NCBI GenBank assembly: GCA_045544515.1
Contig: JAZPZD010000015.1
Location: 62,001 to 126,000, forward strand
Source: RGIG8748 sp045544515
GTDB lineage: Bacteria > Bacillota > Clostridia > UMGS1810
DNA: 64,000 nucleotides
Direction of reading: 5' to 3'
In this document: positions 1 through 7,194 of the stretch, piece after piece
Layout: the number at the start of each line of letters is the position of its first letter
Numbering within the stretch: position 1 is the stretch's first letter
Made by a program: the position numbers and the translations under genes
The notes under the pieces: generated by a model
Told to the model about the DNA's origin: nothing
The model's input: the letters and a program-made list of their open reading frames with translations, nothing else
The model's database searches: none

Positions 1-73
1 AGTCCTGCCGGAATATCGGCACCTGAGAGTGTTACTCCTTCGGTAAGGCAAAGCCTTTTTCCTGCAACCTTCA
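1..73 (-). ncRNA. Glycine riboswitch, 3' part (truncated by window edge)
   Basis: Read on the minus strand, the stretch contains ACCGAAGGAGTAAC, then CTCTCAGGT, a small hairpin (TGCCG...CGGCA) and GGACT. This is the conserved order of the glycine-riboswitch aptamer (CCGAAGG, CTCTCAGG, GGAC). It points leftwards, so the regulated gene lies outside the window. A second aptamer or expression platform cannot be seen. It is divergent from the AGCS symporter at 214. Seen: the motif order. Inferred: glycine control of the gene to the left. Confidence 0.72.
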
Positions 74-88
74 TTTAGCTACTTTAAT

Positions 89-117
89 ATATTAGCACAA
101 AAAAATACAAAAAGCAA
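89..117 (-). promoter_or_regulatory. Probable promoter for the riboswitch transcript
   Basis: On the minus strand TTGCTT (112-117) is followed after 17 nt by TAATAT (89-94), just upstream of the glycine aptamer. The -35 is imperfect. Confidence 0.45.
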
Positions 118-132
118 CAAAAAATATTCTTT

Positions 133-162
133 TTGTAAACTTTATACAAGCATAACTATAAT
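133..162 (+). promoter_or_regulatory. Promoter of the AGCS symporter
   Basis: TTGTAA at 133-138 and a perfect TATAAT at 157-162 are separated by 18 nt. The predicted transcript start, near 169, leaves a leader of about 45 nt before the GTG start. Confidence 0.6.
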
Positions 163-213
163 ATTGCCCTCGTATTATACATAAGCTATTACAAATGAAA
201 GGATTGACAGAAA

Positions 214-1572
214 GTGAATTTGTTTTTTACACTTGTATCATTTATTAATTCTGCCCTTACGGACTATGTGCTCATCGTTATGCTTGTGTCGGCAGGGGTG
301 TTTTTTTCTTTTTTGACCCGCTTTGTTCAGGTTCGTTTCTTTAAAACAGGCATCAGAATGCTATGCTCGGGGCTAAAGCAAAAACAATCATCTCAAAAAG
401 GAATAAACTCCTTTCAGGCACTAATGACCTCTATCGCCGCACAGATAGGCATAGGCAACATTGTGGGTGTGTGCGGTGCCCTGATCACCGGCGGTCCCGG
501 GGCAATATTATGGATGTGGATAATTGCTTTTTTTGGTATGGCAACAATATACGCCGAGGCGGTGCTTGCCATAAAAACCAGAAAATGCGAAAAAGACGGC
601 ACCTACACAGGAGGCCCCGTCTATTACATAAAAAAAGCATTTCCAAAAGGCTATGCCGACAAATTCTTTGCCGTATCGGCAATGCTTGCACTGGGATTTA
701 TGGGGTGTATGGTGCAGTCCAACGCTATGTGCTCATCTATTTGTCAGGCATTTAACACCGATATTTACACAACTGCCATTGTGATTACCGTATGCTCTGC
801 ATTGGTATTTTGGGGCGGGATTAAAAGAATTGCCAAAGTGACCGAAAAAATAGTGCCATTTATGGCGATGCTGTATATATTCGGATGCCTTGCCGTTATA
901 ATATGCAGAATAAAGTATATCCCCGAAACTTTTTGCCTAATAATAAAATATGCATTTAATCCCAATGCAATAATAGGCGGCAGCCTTGGGGGTGCTCTTA
1001 AAATCGCAATAAGTCAGGGTGCAAAGAGGGGGCTTTTTTCCAACGAAGCAGGTATGGGCTCCACCCCGCACGCCCACGCCTCTGCAAATGTAAAAGATGC
1101 GCACACCCAGGGAGTTGCGGCAATGATGGGGGTTTTTGCAGATACCTTTGTAATTCTTACAATGACAGCTCTGGCGGTCGTATCGACAATGTATGCAGGA
1201 GGCGGTCCCCTATCTCAGAATGCTCTGCCAATTTCCTCTTTGGGAATAGACAAAAACAATATGATGCAGATATGCGTGGGCACCACCCTTTCAAGCTCTT
1301 ACCTTGGAAATGTGTTCGTGTCGTTGTGCCTTTCGCTCTTTGCTTTTTCAAGCGTGATATGTTGGAACTATTTTGGCAAAATAAATGCAGTATATCTTAT
1401 GGGCAAAAAAATAGTTCCTGTATATATGCTCCTATCTGCTGTGTCGATTTTCCTCGGCTCTGTTTTGTCGTCGGACTTTGTATGGGAGATGGCAGATTTA
1501 TTTACAAATCTTATGGTTATACCAAATGTGCTGTCCCTTTTTGTACTGCATAAATCGGTTTCCAATAATTGA
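214..1572 (+). CDS. Alanine/glycine:cation symporter family protein (AGCS)
   Basis: Integral membrane protein of 452 residues, expected to import alanine or glycine with Na+. The family-typical segment GIGNIVGV lies at residues 79-86, and the conserved stretch around GLFSNEAGMGSTPHAHA lies in the second half. Around ten hydrophobic segments are visible and the length is normal for AGCS. The start is GTG, preceded by AAAGGA about 10 nt upstream. It is monocistronic with its own promoter. A glycine riboswitch on the opposite strand immediately to the left suggests that glycine metabolism genes cluster here. Exact substrate is not determinable from sequence. Confidence 0.93.
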   Translation: MNLFFTLVSFINSALTDYVLIVMLVSAGVFFSFLTRFVQVRFFKTGIRMLCSGLKQKQSSQKGINSFQALMTSIAAQIGIGNIVGVCGALITGGPGAILWMWIIAFFGMATIYAEAVLAIKTRKCEKDGTYTGGPVYYIKKAFPKGYADKFFAVSAMLALGFMGCMVQSNAMCSSICQAFNTDIYTTAIVITVCSALVFWGGIKRIAKVTEKIVPFMAMLYIFGCLAVIICRIKYIPETFCLIIKYAFNPNAIIGGSLGGALKIAISQGAKRGLFSNEAGMGSTPHAHASANVKDAHTQGVAAMMGVFADTFVILTMTALAVVSTMYAGGGPLSQNALPISSLGIDKNNMMQICVGTTLSSSYLGNVFVSLCLSLFAFSSVICWNYFGKINAVYLMGKKIVPVYMLLSAVSIFLGSVLSSDFVWEMADLFTNLMVIPNVLSLFVLHKSVSNN

Positions 1573-1636
1573 TTGTTGACTTTGTAGACCAAAAGTGCTA
1601 TGATTTAGAAACAATCTTTTCAAAAGGAGGGATAGT

Positions 1637-2551
1637 ATGACTGCACTTATTTTGTCTTTGCTGATAATAGGATTTGGATTTTTGTGCTTGTGTGCATACT
1701 GCTACATATTTGCATTCAGGGTAAGTGCAAGACGGCAATCCAAAGAAGACGAAGTTCCACCGTCACCTTATAGGGAAAAGGTAATGGAAAACATCAACTC
1801 TCTCCTGTTTAAGCCTTTTGAAAATGTGGAAACGCAGTCTTTTGACGGCTTATCATTAAAAGGAAGATACTATCACTTTAAAGACGGTGCACCGATTGCG
1901 ATAATTATGCACGGCTACCGCAGTAACTACTGCCGCGACGGAAACGGCGGTTTCAAAATTTGTACCAATTACGGACTAAATGTCCTCCTCCCCGACCAGA
2001 GAGCACACGGCAAAAGCGGCGGCAAAACCATAACCTTTGGTATCAAGGAACGCTTTGACTGTGTAAGCTGGACGGATTATTTGATTGACCGTTTCGGCGA
2101 GGATACAAAGATTATTCTTGTGGGACTTTCTATGGGTGCTTCTACCGTAATGATGGCATCGGACATTGCACCGCAAAATGTAAAGGGAATTATTGCAGAC
2201 TGCGGGTTTTCTTCTCCAAAAGATATACTTACAGAGGTTGCAGAACAGATGAAACTACCGCCAAAGGCGGCATACTTTTTTACAAGGCTTTCTGCAAGGA
2301 TGTTTGGCTCTTTTGACACAGAGGGTGCATCGGCGGTAAAGTCTGTATCAAATACGGATATTCCCATACTGTTTATTCATGGGGAAAATGATGACTATGT
2401 CCCCTGCCATATGAGTAAGACCTGCTTTGATGCGTGCAAAAGCGAAAAGTATCTCTTGACAGTGCCAAACGCATCGCACGGTATGAGCTACTATATTGAT
2501 ACAGATAAGTATACCGATATGGTTAATGAATTTCTGGATAAGGTATTATAA
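1637..2551 (+). CDS. Membrane-anchored alpha/beta hydrolase
   Basis: A 304-residue serine hydrolase. Residues 3-28 form a hydrophobic N-terminal anchor. The nucleophile elbow is GLSMGAS with Ser165, the acid is probably Asp252 in HGENDDYVP, and His281 follows in NASHGM. The oxyanion region is MHGYRSNY near residue 91. This arrangement is common in Firmicutes BAAT/prolyl-oligopeptidase-like hydrolases of unknown substrate. A strong RBS (AAAAGGAGGG) precedes the ATG. The stop codon is close to the XRE gene, which may be read through. Catalytic class is clear; substrate is not. Confidence 0.88.
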   Translation: MTALILSLLIIGFGFLCLCAYCYIFAFRVSARRQSKEDEVPPSPYREKVMENINSLLFKPFENVETQSFDGLSLKGRYYHFKDGAPIAIIMHGYRSNYCRDGNGGFKICTNYGLNVLLPDQRAHGKSGGKTITFGIKERFDCVSWTDYLIDRFGEDTKIILVGLSMGASTVMMASDIAPQNVKGIIADCGFSSPKDILTEVAEQMKLPPKAAYFFTRLSARMFGSFDTEGASAVKSVSNTDIPILFIHGENDDYVPCHMSKTCFDACKSEKYLLTVPNASHGMSYYIDTDKYTDMVNEFLDKVL

Positions 2552-2583
2552 TGGTTTTAAAAATTGTGTCAAGGGGTGATTTG

Positions 2584-2790
2584 ATGCGATTAAAAGAAAT
2601 AAGGAAAGAAAAAGGCATTTCTCAACTTAAATTGGCTATAGAATTAAACACTAATCAAAATACAATAAGTAGGTATGAAACTGGTGAACGAGAACCAGGA
2701 ATAAATGAACTTATTAGAATTGCTGATTATTTTAACATATCAATTGATTATCTTTTGGAAAGAACTGATAATCCTCATATACAAAAATAA
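2584..2790 (+). CDS. XRE-family helix-turn-helix regulator (small)
   Basis: A 68-residue protein that is essentially a single HTH_3 domain, with the recognition region NQNTISRYETGEREPG near residues 23-38. I start it at the ATG at 2584, because AAGGGGTG lies 5-6 nt upstream; an earlier in-frame ATG at 2551 would overlap the hydrolase stop. It is more AT-rich than the hydrolase and lies just outside the ssrA islet, next to a tRNA-like fragment, so it may be an acquired gene or relic of a larger element. Its target is unknown; no operator is obvious. Confidence 0.82.
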   Translation: MRLKEIRKEKGISQLKLAIELNTNQNTISRYETGEREPGINELIRIADYFNISIDYLLERTDNPHIQK

Positions 2791-2803
2791 TCTAAATTAA
2801 TAC

Positions 2804-2818
2804 GGAGTTCGATTCTCC
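2804..2818 (+). other. T-arm-like fragment (tRNA/tmRNA remnant)
   Basis: The 15-nt sequence GGAGTTCGATTCTCC is identical to the T-arm of the tmRNA in this window (reverse complement at 6148-6162), but in inverted orientation. It is followed by TGAAGTC, not by a CCA end, so it is not a complete tRNA. T-arms are conserved, so this may be a remnant of another tRNA used as an attachment site, or chance. Confidence 0.35.
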
Positions 2819-2830
2819 CTGAAGTCAACG

Positions 2831-2868
2831 CACATAAAAAAGATGCCAAAAGGCATCTTTTTTATGTG
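2831..2868. terminator. Strong hairpin terminator
   Basis: A perfect 17-bp stem (2831-2847 with 2852-2868) has an AAAA loop and a T-run inside the right arm. It can stop transcription from the XRE gene on the plus strand. Its last 3 bases are also the first 3 of the att-like repeat at 2866-2880. Confidence 0.75.
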
Positions 2869-2880
2869 GTGGAGACGAGG
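2866..2880. repeat. Left att-like direct repeat (copy of ssrA 3' end)
   Basis: GTGGTGGAGACGAGG is identical to 6135-6149, where 14 of the 15 bases are the 3' end of the tmRNA gene. The two copies are in the same orientation and enclose the two islet genes. This is the geometry left by site-specific integration at the 3' end of ssrA. Confidence 0.6.
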
Positions 2881-3035
2881 TGTAACTACACAGTAGCTCG
2901 TCAAAAGTATATAGCTAATTGAGGTTATTACGTTTGTCGTAACAGGAATAGCCTCGAGTGTCATAAAGCATTTTAATTGAAATGATTTTGAGATTTTTGT
3001 AATTATTGTATTATTAAGATTATATTGCACAAAAC

Positions 3036-3062
3036 TTACACGCGTGTAAATGCGTGTAAGTT
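3036..3062 (-). terminator. Hairpin after the ATP-binding regulator gene
   Basis: On the minus strand a 10-bp inverted repeat (ACTTACACGC with GCGTGTAAGT) is followed by TTTTG, 9 nt past the stop codon. It contains TTACACGCGTGTAA (3036-3049), the same palindromic core found in this gene's promoter at 4758-4801, so it may double as a protein-binding site. Confidence 0.55.
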
Positions 3063-3070
3063 TTAATTGT

Positions 3071-4720
3071 TCATTTCAAAATTTTATATTTTGCAGCACT
3101 TGTGTTTCCAGTACGAACTAAAATTTTCTTTTTTTCTAATTTGTTTAGCAAACGATATGCTTGAGGACCCGATACATGCAATAAATCAATAACGTCTTTT
3201 CGTGTTATATATTCTTTAGTTTGAGCCAATTTGATTATTAATTCCGTATAGCGAATTATATCAATGTCGGTCTGGCGTACATATTGAACAGGATCCTTGT
3301 ACGCTTTAGCACTTAAAACATATACTCGTCCGCGACCGCTTCCTATGGCATCAATTATTCCTGATTCCGCCAGTCTCTCTACTGTTGAACGAAGCTTTGT
3401 TTCGGGAATATGACACTCTATGCAAATTTCACTAAGAGACATTCTGCGATTATGCTTTAAAGTGTTTAACACAAACAAAGCATTAAGCGAAATAGGGGTA
3501 CTTGATCTTTGTTGTTCCTCTGAAATTAATGCAACCATTTTCTTGTCGGGCATTCCACGGGGGATAAACAAACGCACGGATGTTGATGTACTTTCGGAAT
3601 AATCCGGTAGTTCTCGGCCGTATATAAGAGAACCTTCAAAAATTCTATCAACACCTCTGCCGGAACGCTCTGCCAATCCAATTCGTTTTAGGTCGTCAGC
3701 TAAAACGGGATTCCTACCATGTGGTTCAACGGTTAGTATGTTTTGATATGTGACGCCTTCTATGAATCCACCGGGATTTGATATAGATAGTCCATCTGCA
3801 TCAATTCGGACTAAAACTCTTCCTAATTGTGTGTAATCTCGATGTGCAAATGCATTAACAATTGCCTCTCTTACCGCACGTGGATTGAATTCTGGTACAG
3901 ATAACCGAAATAGTCCTTGTTCAATTTCTTGCTCGGGATTTCTTGCTGAAACGAAATCGATCATTTTTTCAATAGCTAAAAGCATAGGTAAATAAAAAGA
4001 TTCGTTTGCTGTAACTTCTGTTCCACGCATCATAACAAAGGCTGATTCAGCAGTTGGAATAAGTTCCTTTATCTTTTCTTTGCGTCCTAATATTAGCATT
4101 CCCGTATATGTTGGAATGAGCCGGTCATCTATTGTGACAACAAATTGCATAGCCTTGTCAAGTTCTTCATCTGTCAACTCCAGGAGATACTTTTCGCCGT
4201 TATATGAACGTATAATCCCTCTTAAACGTTCTCGCTCAACAGGGTCCAAATCCTGATACTGTGCACCCGGAACAGGCTGTGCAGAAAAATCTAAAAGAGA
4301 CAATTCGCTTAGGCGTGTCGTTATTTCGTGAGGATACAAAGGAATGTTTTCAGGTGTTCCGTCTGCCTTTAATCTTCTTCGCTGCATTTTTCCGGAAGAT
4401 GATGCAACAATACTTCGACTTTTGGGCACATGAATAATTAATGCCATTTTTTCTGTTTCTACAGAATGTAACGGCTCTATTTGTACAGAAATGGGTGGAA
4501 CAGTACGGTTTGCAATAAAAGCAGCTAACTGGGTATAATCTCTGTGAGATTCATGCACTCCGGTTAGTGTTCCATTATCTTCGACACCGAGATAAACATC
4601 TCCGCCATATGTGTTTGCAAAAGCTACTACAGCATCAATCAAATCATTATCGCTGAGCTTTTTTAAATCGCTTTTAAATTCTATTTCCAGTGTTTCTTTT
4701 TCGGGTAAAGTATGACTCAT
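3071..4720 (-). CDS. AlbA_2/Schlafen-type ATP-binding transcriptional regulator
   Basis: A 549-residue protein of the COG2865 type. An AlbA_2 (Schlafen-like) domain spans about residues 8-125 (EIEFKSDLKK, GGDVYLGVEDNG). A GHKL-type ATPase region spans about 230-400 (AIVNAFAHRDY, NPGGF, RSGRGVDRIF), and two winged-helix segments fill the last 130 residues. I chose the ATG at 4720 because GGAGGTG precedes it; the longer ORF adds 20 hydrophobic residues across the promoter. Family members are predicted regulators and some lie in defence or mobile loci; the exact role is unknown. The promoter carries a 14-bp inverted repeat whose core recurs after the stop codon, suggesting autoregulation. It is one of two genes in the ssrA islet. 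Confidence 0.85.
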   Translation of the reverse strand: MSHTLPEKETLEIEFKSDLKKLSDNDLIDAVVAFANTYGGDVYLGVEDNGTLTGVHESHRDYTQLAAFIANRTVPPISVQIEPLHSVETEKMALIIHVPKSRSIVASSSGKMQRRRLKADGTPENIPLYPHEITTRLSELSLLDFSAQPVPGAQYQDLDPVERERLRGIIRSYNGEKYLLELTDEELDKAMQFVVTIDDRLIPTYTGMLILGRKEKIKELIPTAESAFVMMRGTEVTANESFYLPMLLAIEKMIDFVSARNPEQEIEQGLFRLSVPEFNPRAVREAIVNAFAHRDYTQLGRVLVRIDADGLSISNPGGFIEGVTYQNILTVEPHGRNPVLADDLKRIGLAERSGRGVDRIFEGSLIYGRELPDYSESTSTSVRLFIPRGMPDKKMVALISEEQQRSSTPISLNALFVLNTLKHNRRMSLSEICIECHIPETKLRSTVERLAESGIIDAIGSGRGRVYVLSAKAYKDPVQYVRQTDIDIIRYTELIIKLAQTKEYITRKDVIDLLHVSGPQAYRLLNKLEKKKILVRTGNTSAAKYKILK

Positions 4721-4751
4721 AAAAACACCTCCAAATAATAATGTTATTAAT

Positions 4752-4801
4752 AGTATATCGCACGCGTGTAAAAAAGTCAATGCAAACTTACACGCGTGCG
4801 A
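4752..4801 (-). promoter_or_regulatory. Promoter with a 14-bp inverted-repeat operator
   Basis: On the minus strand TTGACT (4775-4780) and TATACT (4752-4757) are 17 nt apart. A perfect 14-bp inverted repeat with core CACGCGTG has one arm in the spacer (4758-4771) and the other just upstream of the -35 (4788-4801). Occupancy of either arm should block RNA polymerase. The obvious candidate binder is the winged-helix protein encoded downstream. Confidence 0.7.
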
Positions 4802-4818
4802 GTTTGTGCGCGTGAGTT

Positions 4819-5907
4819 TTAAAAATTTGCATATTCGAATTTTTTGAAATGAAAATATTTAGTTGTTTGATCCTGTGAATTTTTACATATGTATTTTCCG
4901 ATTTTTGCATTGTTTTGAATAACATCAAATTCATTAAAATTAACTGTATCCAATTGTTTTTGAATGGTATTATCCCCAAGAGGGCTTTTGGTTTGATTAA
5001 GTAGCACTAAATATAAAATGGGCTTAGGATTAGGAATTTCGCAATAATAAGAAAGTGATTCTACATGCCTTATACCATCTTTTAAATTTGTTTTATAATA
5101 AATAGGAATAAAATAGGAATCGGGCAAAGGATTATCGTTGATTGTAACAATCGCATTTTCAGTCGTGTTGAAATCAAACACCATTTTAACATATTTCCTA
5201 TTGGGATACATGTCTTGATTAACCGAGTTAAATATATTGTCTAATAATTCAATAATGCATATTTTAATCTGTCTTTCTTTTTCCGCATTTATAAAATCAG
5301 ACATTTTGTACTGTTTATCATATAAATCAAAATGATATTCAATATTTAGAAAATATTCTGGTGAGAACTTTTCTTTTCCCCATAAAACTAAGTTATGCTT
5401 AGCAAAGTTGTCAAATTCTTTATAAAGATTGATAGTTAAATGGAATTTATCACATAACTTGGTTATTTGTGGATAACATTTCAATATGCCTAGTATTTTT
5501 TTATTATTTAAAAAATCCCATTGCTGATAATTCATATTATAAACAATGTTTAGTATTTGGTATAAGCAGTCGTTAATTTCTGAAATATATTGGCAATACA
5601 TGTGAACATTCTGTTGTACATATGCTCTCCCATCGACATGTAGAGTTCCTATTTTGTACCCAATGGAGTTGACTATTCCTTCTTTTATTTTTCGACATTC
5701 AGAAATTTGTTTGCAAACATCTTCAATAACTATTCTGCTTTGTTCAGCCCAATTCAAACAATTGAAAATCTTTTTTATATAGGCATCGACATCGGGTATG
5801 CGCCAATTTATTGCTTCATTTAAAAAATCTACCTGTTCGTAGTAAGCAATTTGCTTGTTTAATTCCAATTCTGATATAATAGAATAATCATTAAGAATAT
5901 CATTCAT
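4819..5907 (-). CDS. Hypothetical protein of the ssrA islet
   Basis: I do not recognise this 362-residue protein. It has no signal peptide or membrane segment, looks mainly helical in the first 200 residues, and is rich in Asn, Ile, Lys and Tyr. It has many aromatic residues (YNMNYQQWDF near the middle) and a FDNFAKHNL segment that weakly resembles an Rx4-6H HEPN-type motif but lacks the Arg. The gene is clearly more AT-rich than the chromosomal genes on either side, consistent with transfer. AAGGTGATG precedes the ATG. It has its own promoter with a palindrome over the -10. A HEPN-like ribonuclease or another defence-type cargo is only a guess. Confidence 0.75.
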   Translation of the reverse strand: MNDILNDYSIISELELNKQIAYYEQVDFLNEAINWRIPDVDAYIKKIFNCLNWAEQSRIVIEDVCKQISECRKIKEGIVNSIGYKIGTLHVDGRAYVQQNVHMYCQYISEINDCLYQILNIVYNMNYQQWDFLNNKKILGILKCYPQITKLCDKFHLTINLYKEFDNFAKHNLVLWGKEKFSPEYFLNIEYHFDLYDKQYKMSDFINAEKERQIKICIIELLDNIFNSVNQDMYPNRKYVKMVFDFNTTENAIVTINDNPLPDSYFIPIYYKTNLKDGIRHVESLSYYCEIPNPKPILYLVLLNQTKSPLGDNTIQKQLDTVNFNEFDVIQNNAKIGKYICKNSQDQTTKYFHFKKFEYANF

Positions 5908-5927
5908 TTGACATCACCTTTTCAAAA

Positions 5928-5971
5928 GATATAATCAATAAGATTATATCACTAAAGCTCTATGGTTTCAA
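5928..5971 (-). promoter_or_regulatory. Promoter of the islet hypothetical gene, with palindrome
   Basis: On the minus strand TTGAAA (5966-5971) and TATAAT (5943-5948) are 17 nt apart. A 9-bp inverted repeat GATATAATC/GATTATATC (5928-5936 and 5942-5950) covers the -10, a plausible operator. Confidence 0.65.
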
Positions 5972-6063
5972 TTGTAAGGGAGTTTTATCTGTTTAATCTC
6001 AACAGTATTTTATCGAAAAAATCTAAAATATCTAGTTTAAGCACTACCATCTTAAACAAAGAC

Positions 6064-6104
6064 AAACACCGCCTGGCTAGTAAATCTTAGCCAAAGCGGT
6101 GTTT
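6064..6104 (-). terminator. Terminator of ssrA
   Basis: AAACACCGC (6064-6072) pairs with GCGGTGTTT (6096-6104), with an inner GGCTA/TAGCC stem, about 30 nt past the CCA end of tmRNA. The tail is moderately T-rich on both strands. If the 15-bp repeats are att sites, this hairpin lies inside the islet and replaces the original terminator. Confidence 0.6.
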
Positions 6105-6134
6105 CTTGTTATATAGCACTTGGCGTGCTACTGA

Positions 6135-6149
6135 GTGGTGGAGACGAGG
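6135..6149. repeat. Right att-like direct repeat (ssrA 3' end)
   Basis: Identical to 2866-2880. Positions 6136-6149 are the terminal 14 bases of the tmRNA gene, including the encoded CCA. See the left copy. Confidence 0.6.
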
Positions 6150-6483
6150 AGAATCGAACTCCTGTCCGAAAATTCATCCATCGGAGGCTCTCCGAGCGCA
6201 GTTTGTGGTCAACATTCCCTCAAGTTAAAGCCCACAAACAAGCTTTAAATCTTGGTAGCTTCATCTTTCATGGTATGCTCAAAGCTTTGCATACTCACGT
6301 TCACCACTCGATGACGCTCTTATCCCGACCGTGGTCCTTCAGGTAAGAACGGCTACCTGTAATTAGGCAGCGTAAGCTAAATTTTTGTTAGCGTTTAATT
6401 TTAAAAGTTAGGCTTGTTAAAGCGGTTCCCGCCGCTGCTCGCTCCTCTGACTTCAAAACCCCCGTCGAAACCATTGCGTCCCC
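6136..6483 (-). ncRNA. ssrA: Transfer-messenger RNA (tmRNA)
   Basis: A 348-nt one-piece tmRNA that rescues stalled ribosomes. The 5' end GGGGACGCAATGGTTTCGAC and 3' end ...CGTCTCCACCA form a 7-bp acceptor stem with the G3-U70 pair needed for alanine charging. The T-arm is AGGAGTTCGATTCTCCT. The tag reading frame (6363-6392) runs GCT AAC AAA AAT TTA GCT TAC GCT GCC TAA and encodes ANKNLAYAA after the resume point, ending in the usual degradation-type AA. Its 3' end doubles as the right repeat of the islet to its left. Confidence 0.97.
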
Positions 6484-6491
6484 ATATCAGA

Positions 6492-6550
6492 AATAAGACG
6501 GAAGTCATTTTCCGTCTTATTAGTATACTCATTATTTATATTTTTGTCAA
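6492..6550 (-). promoter_or_regulatory. Promoter and leader hairpin of ssrA
   Basis: TTGACA (6545-6550) and TATACT (6522-6527) are 17 nt apart on the minus strand. Between them and the mature 5' end lies a 12-bp hairpin (6492-6503 with 6510-6521) that would sit in the processed precursor and may also weakly terminate the upstream phosphoribosyltransferase transcript. Confidence 0.7.
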
Positions 6551-6583
6551 TGTAAATTGTTGTCAAATAATATTTCTGTAAAA

Positions 6584-7138
6584 TTATTCCTTTATGCTTC
6601 CGTCGGGGTTAAATAGCGGAAGCTTTTCAAGATAAATTATATCATCTCTGTCGGCAGCCTCGCCCTCTGCGAGAATTGCCATCTTGCCCACGATATTTGC
6701 CCCTGCCTTTTCTGCAAGAAGCTCCAGACATTTTAAAGATTCGCCTGTGCTTATTACATCGTCTACTATAAGAACTCTCTTGCCTTTCAAAGCCTCGGCA
6801 GCATCGCCGTCGAGATAGAGCACCTGCGGATGTGCGGTTGTAATGGAATTTACCTCGGCACTTATTACATCGTGCATATACACCTTGGTTCCTTTTCTGG
6901 CAATTATGTAGTTGTCATCGGCGCATTGTCTTGCCATTTCGTAAATAAGCGGTATGCTCTTGCACTCTGCGGTAAAAAGTATATCATATTCGGGTGCACG
7001 CTCCAAAAGAGCCTTGGCAGATGCCTTGGTAATTTCCACATCGCCAAAAAGTATAAAAGCTGCTATATATAACTCGTCTGCAACCTTGCACAAAGGCAAA
7101 TAGCGGTTGAGTCCTGCTATATTCATTTTGTATTCCAT
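6584..7138 (-). CDS. Phosphoribosyltransferase family protein (adenine PRTase-like)
   Basis: A 184-residue type I phosphoribosyltransferase. The PRPP-binding loop VLIVDDVISTGES lies at residues 122-134, with the hydrophobic-acidic-acidic-Thr-Gly pattern of Apt and Xpt. RKGTK near residue 81 matches the RKxxK region of adenine PRTase-like proteins. Length fits Apt. GGAGGGATTATT precedes the ATG. It stands alone between ssrA and the acylation cluster. A purine or purine-analogue substrate is likely, but orthology to Apt itself is not proven. Confidence 0.82.
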   Translation of the reverse strand: MEYKMNIAGLNRYLPLCKVADELYIAAFILFGDVEITKASAKALLERAPEYDILFTAECKSIPLIYEMARQCADDNYIIARKGTKVYMHDVISAEVNSITTAHPQVLYLDGDAAEALKGKRVLIVDDVISTGESLKCLELLAEKAGANIVGKMAILAEGEAADRDDIIYLEKLPLFNPDGSIKE

Positions 7139-7194
7139 AATAATCCCTCCAAGATTAATTTTAATACCAAAGTTTTAAAAAATCAATAGCAAAA

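Noticed and set aside
1..73. Plus-strand reading as a TPP riboswitch (CTGAGAG word)
   Set aside because: The rest of the THI-box consensus is missing, while the minus strand has the ordered glycine-aptamer words.
3071..4780. Hydrophobic 20-residue N-terminal extension of the ATP-binding regulator as a membrane anchor
   Set aside because: The extension would be encoded by the promoter and operator region; the ATG at 4720 has a strong SD and begins at the AlbA_2 domain.
2881..6134. Calling the ssrA islet a defence system
   Set aside because: The AlbA_2-type regulator occurs in many contexts and the second protein is unrecognised; no nuclease, restriction or toxin motif is convincingly visible. 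Reported as an islet only.
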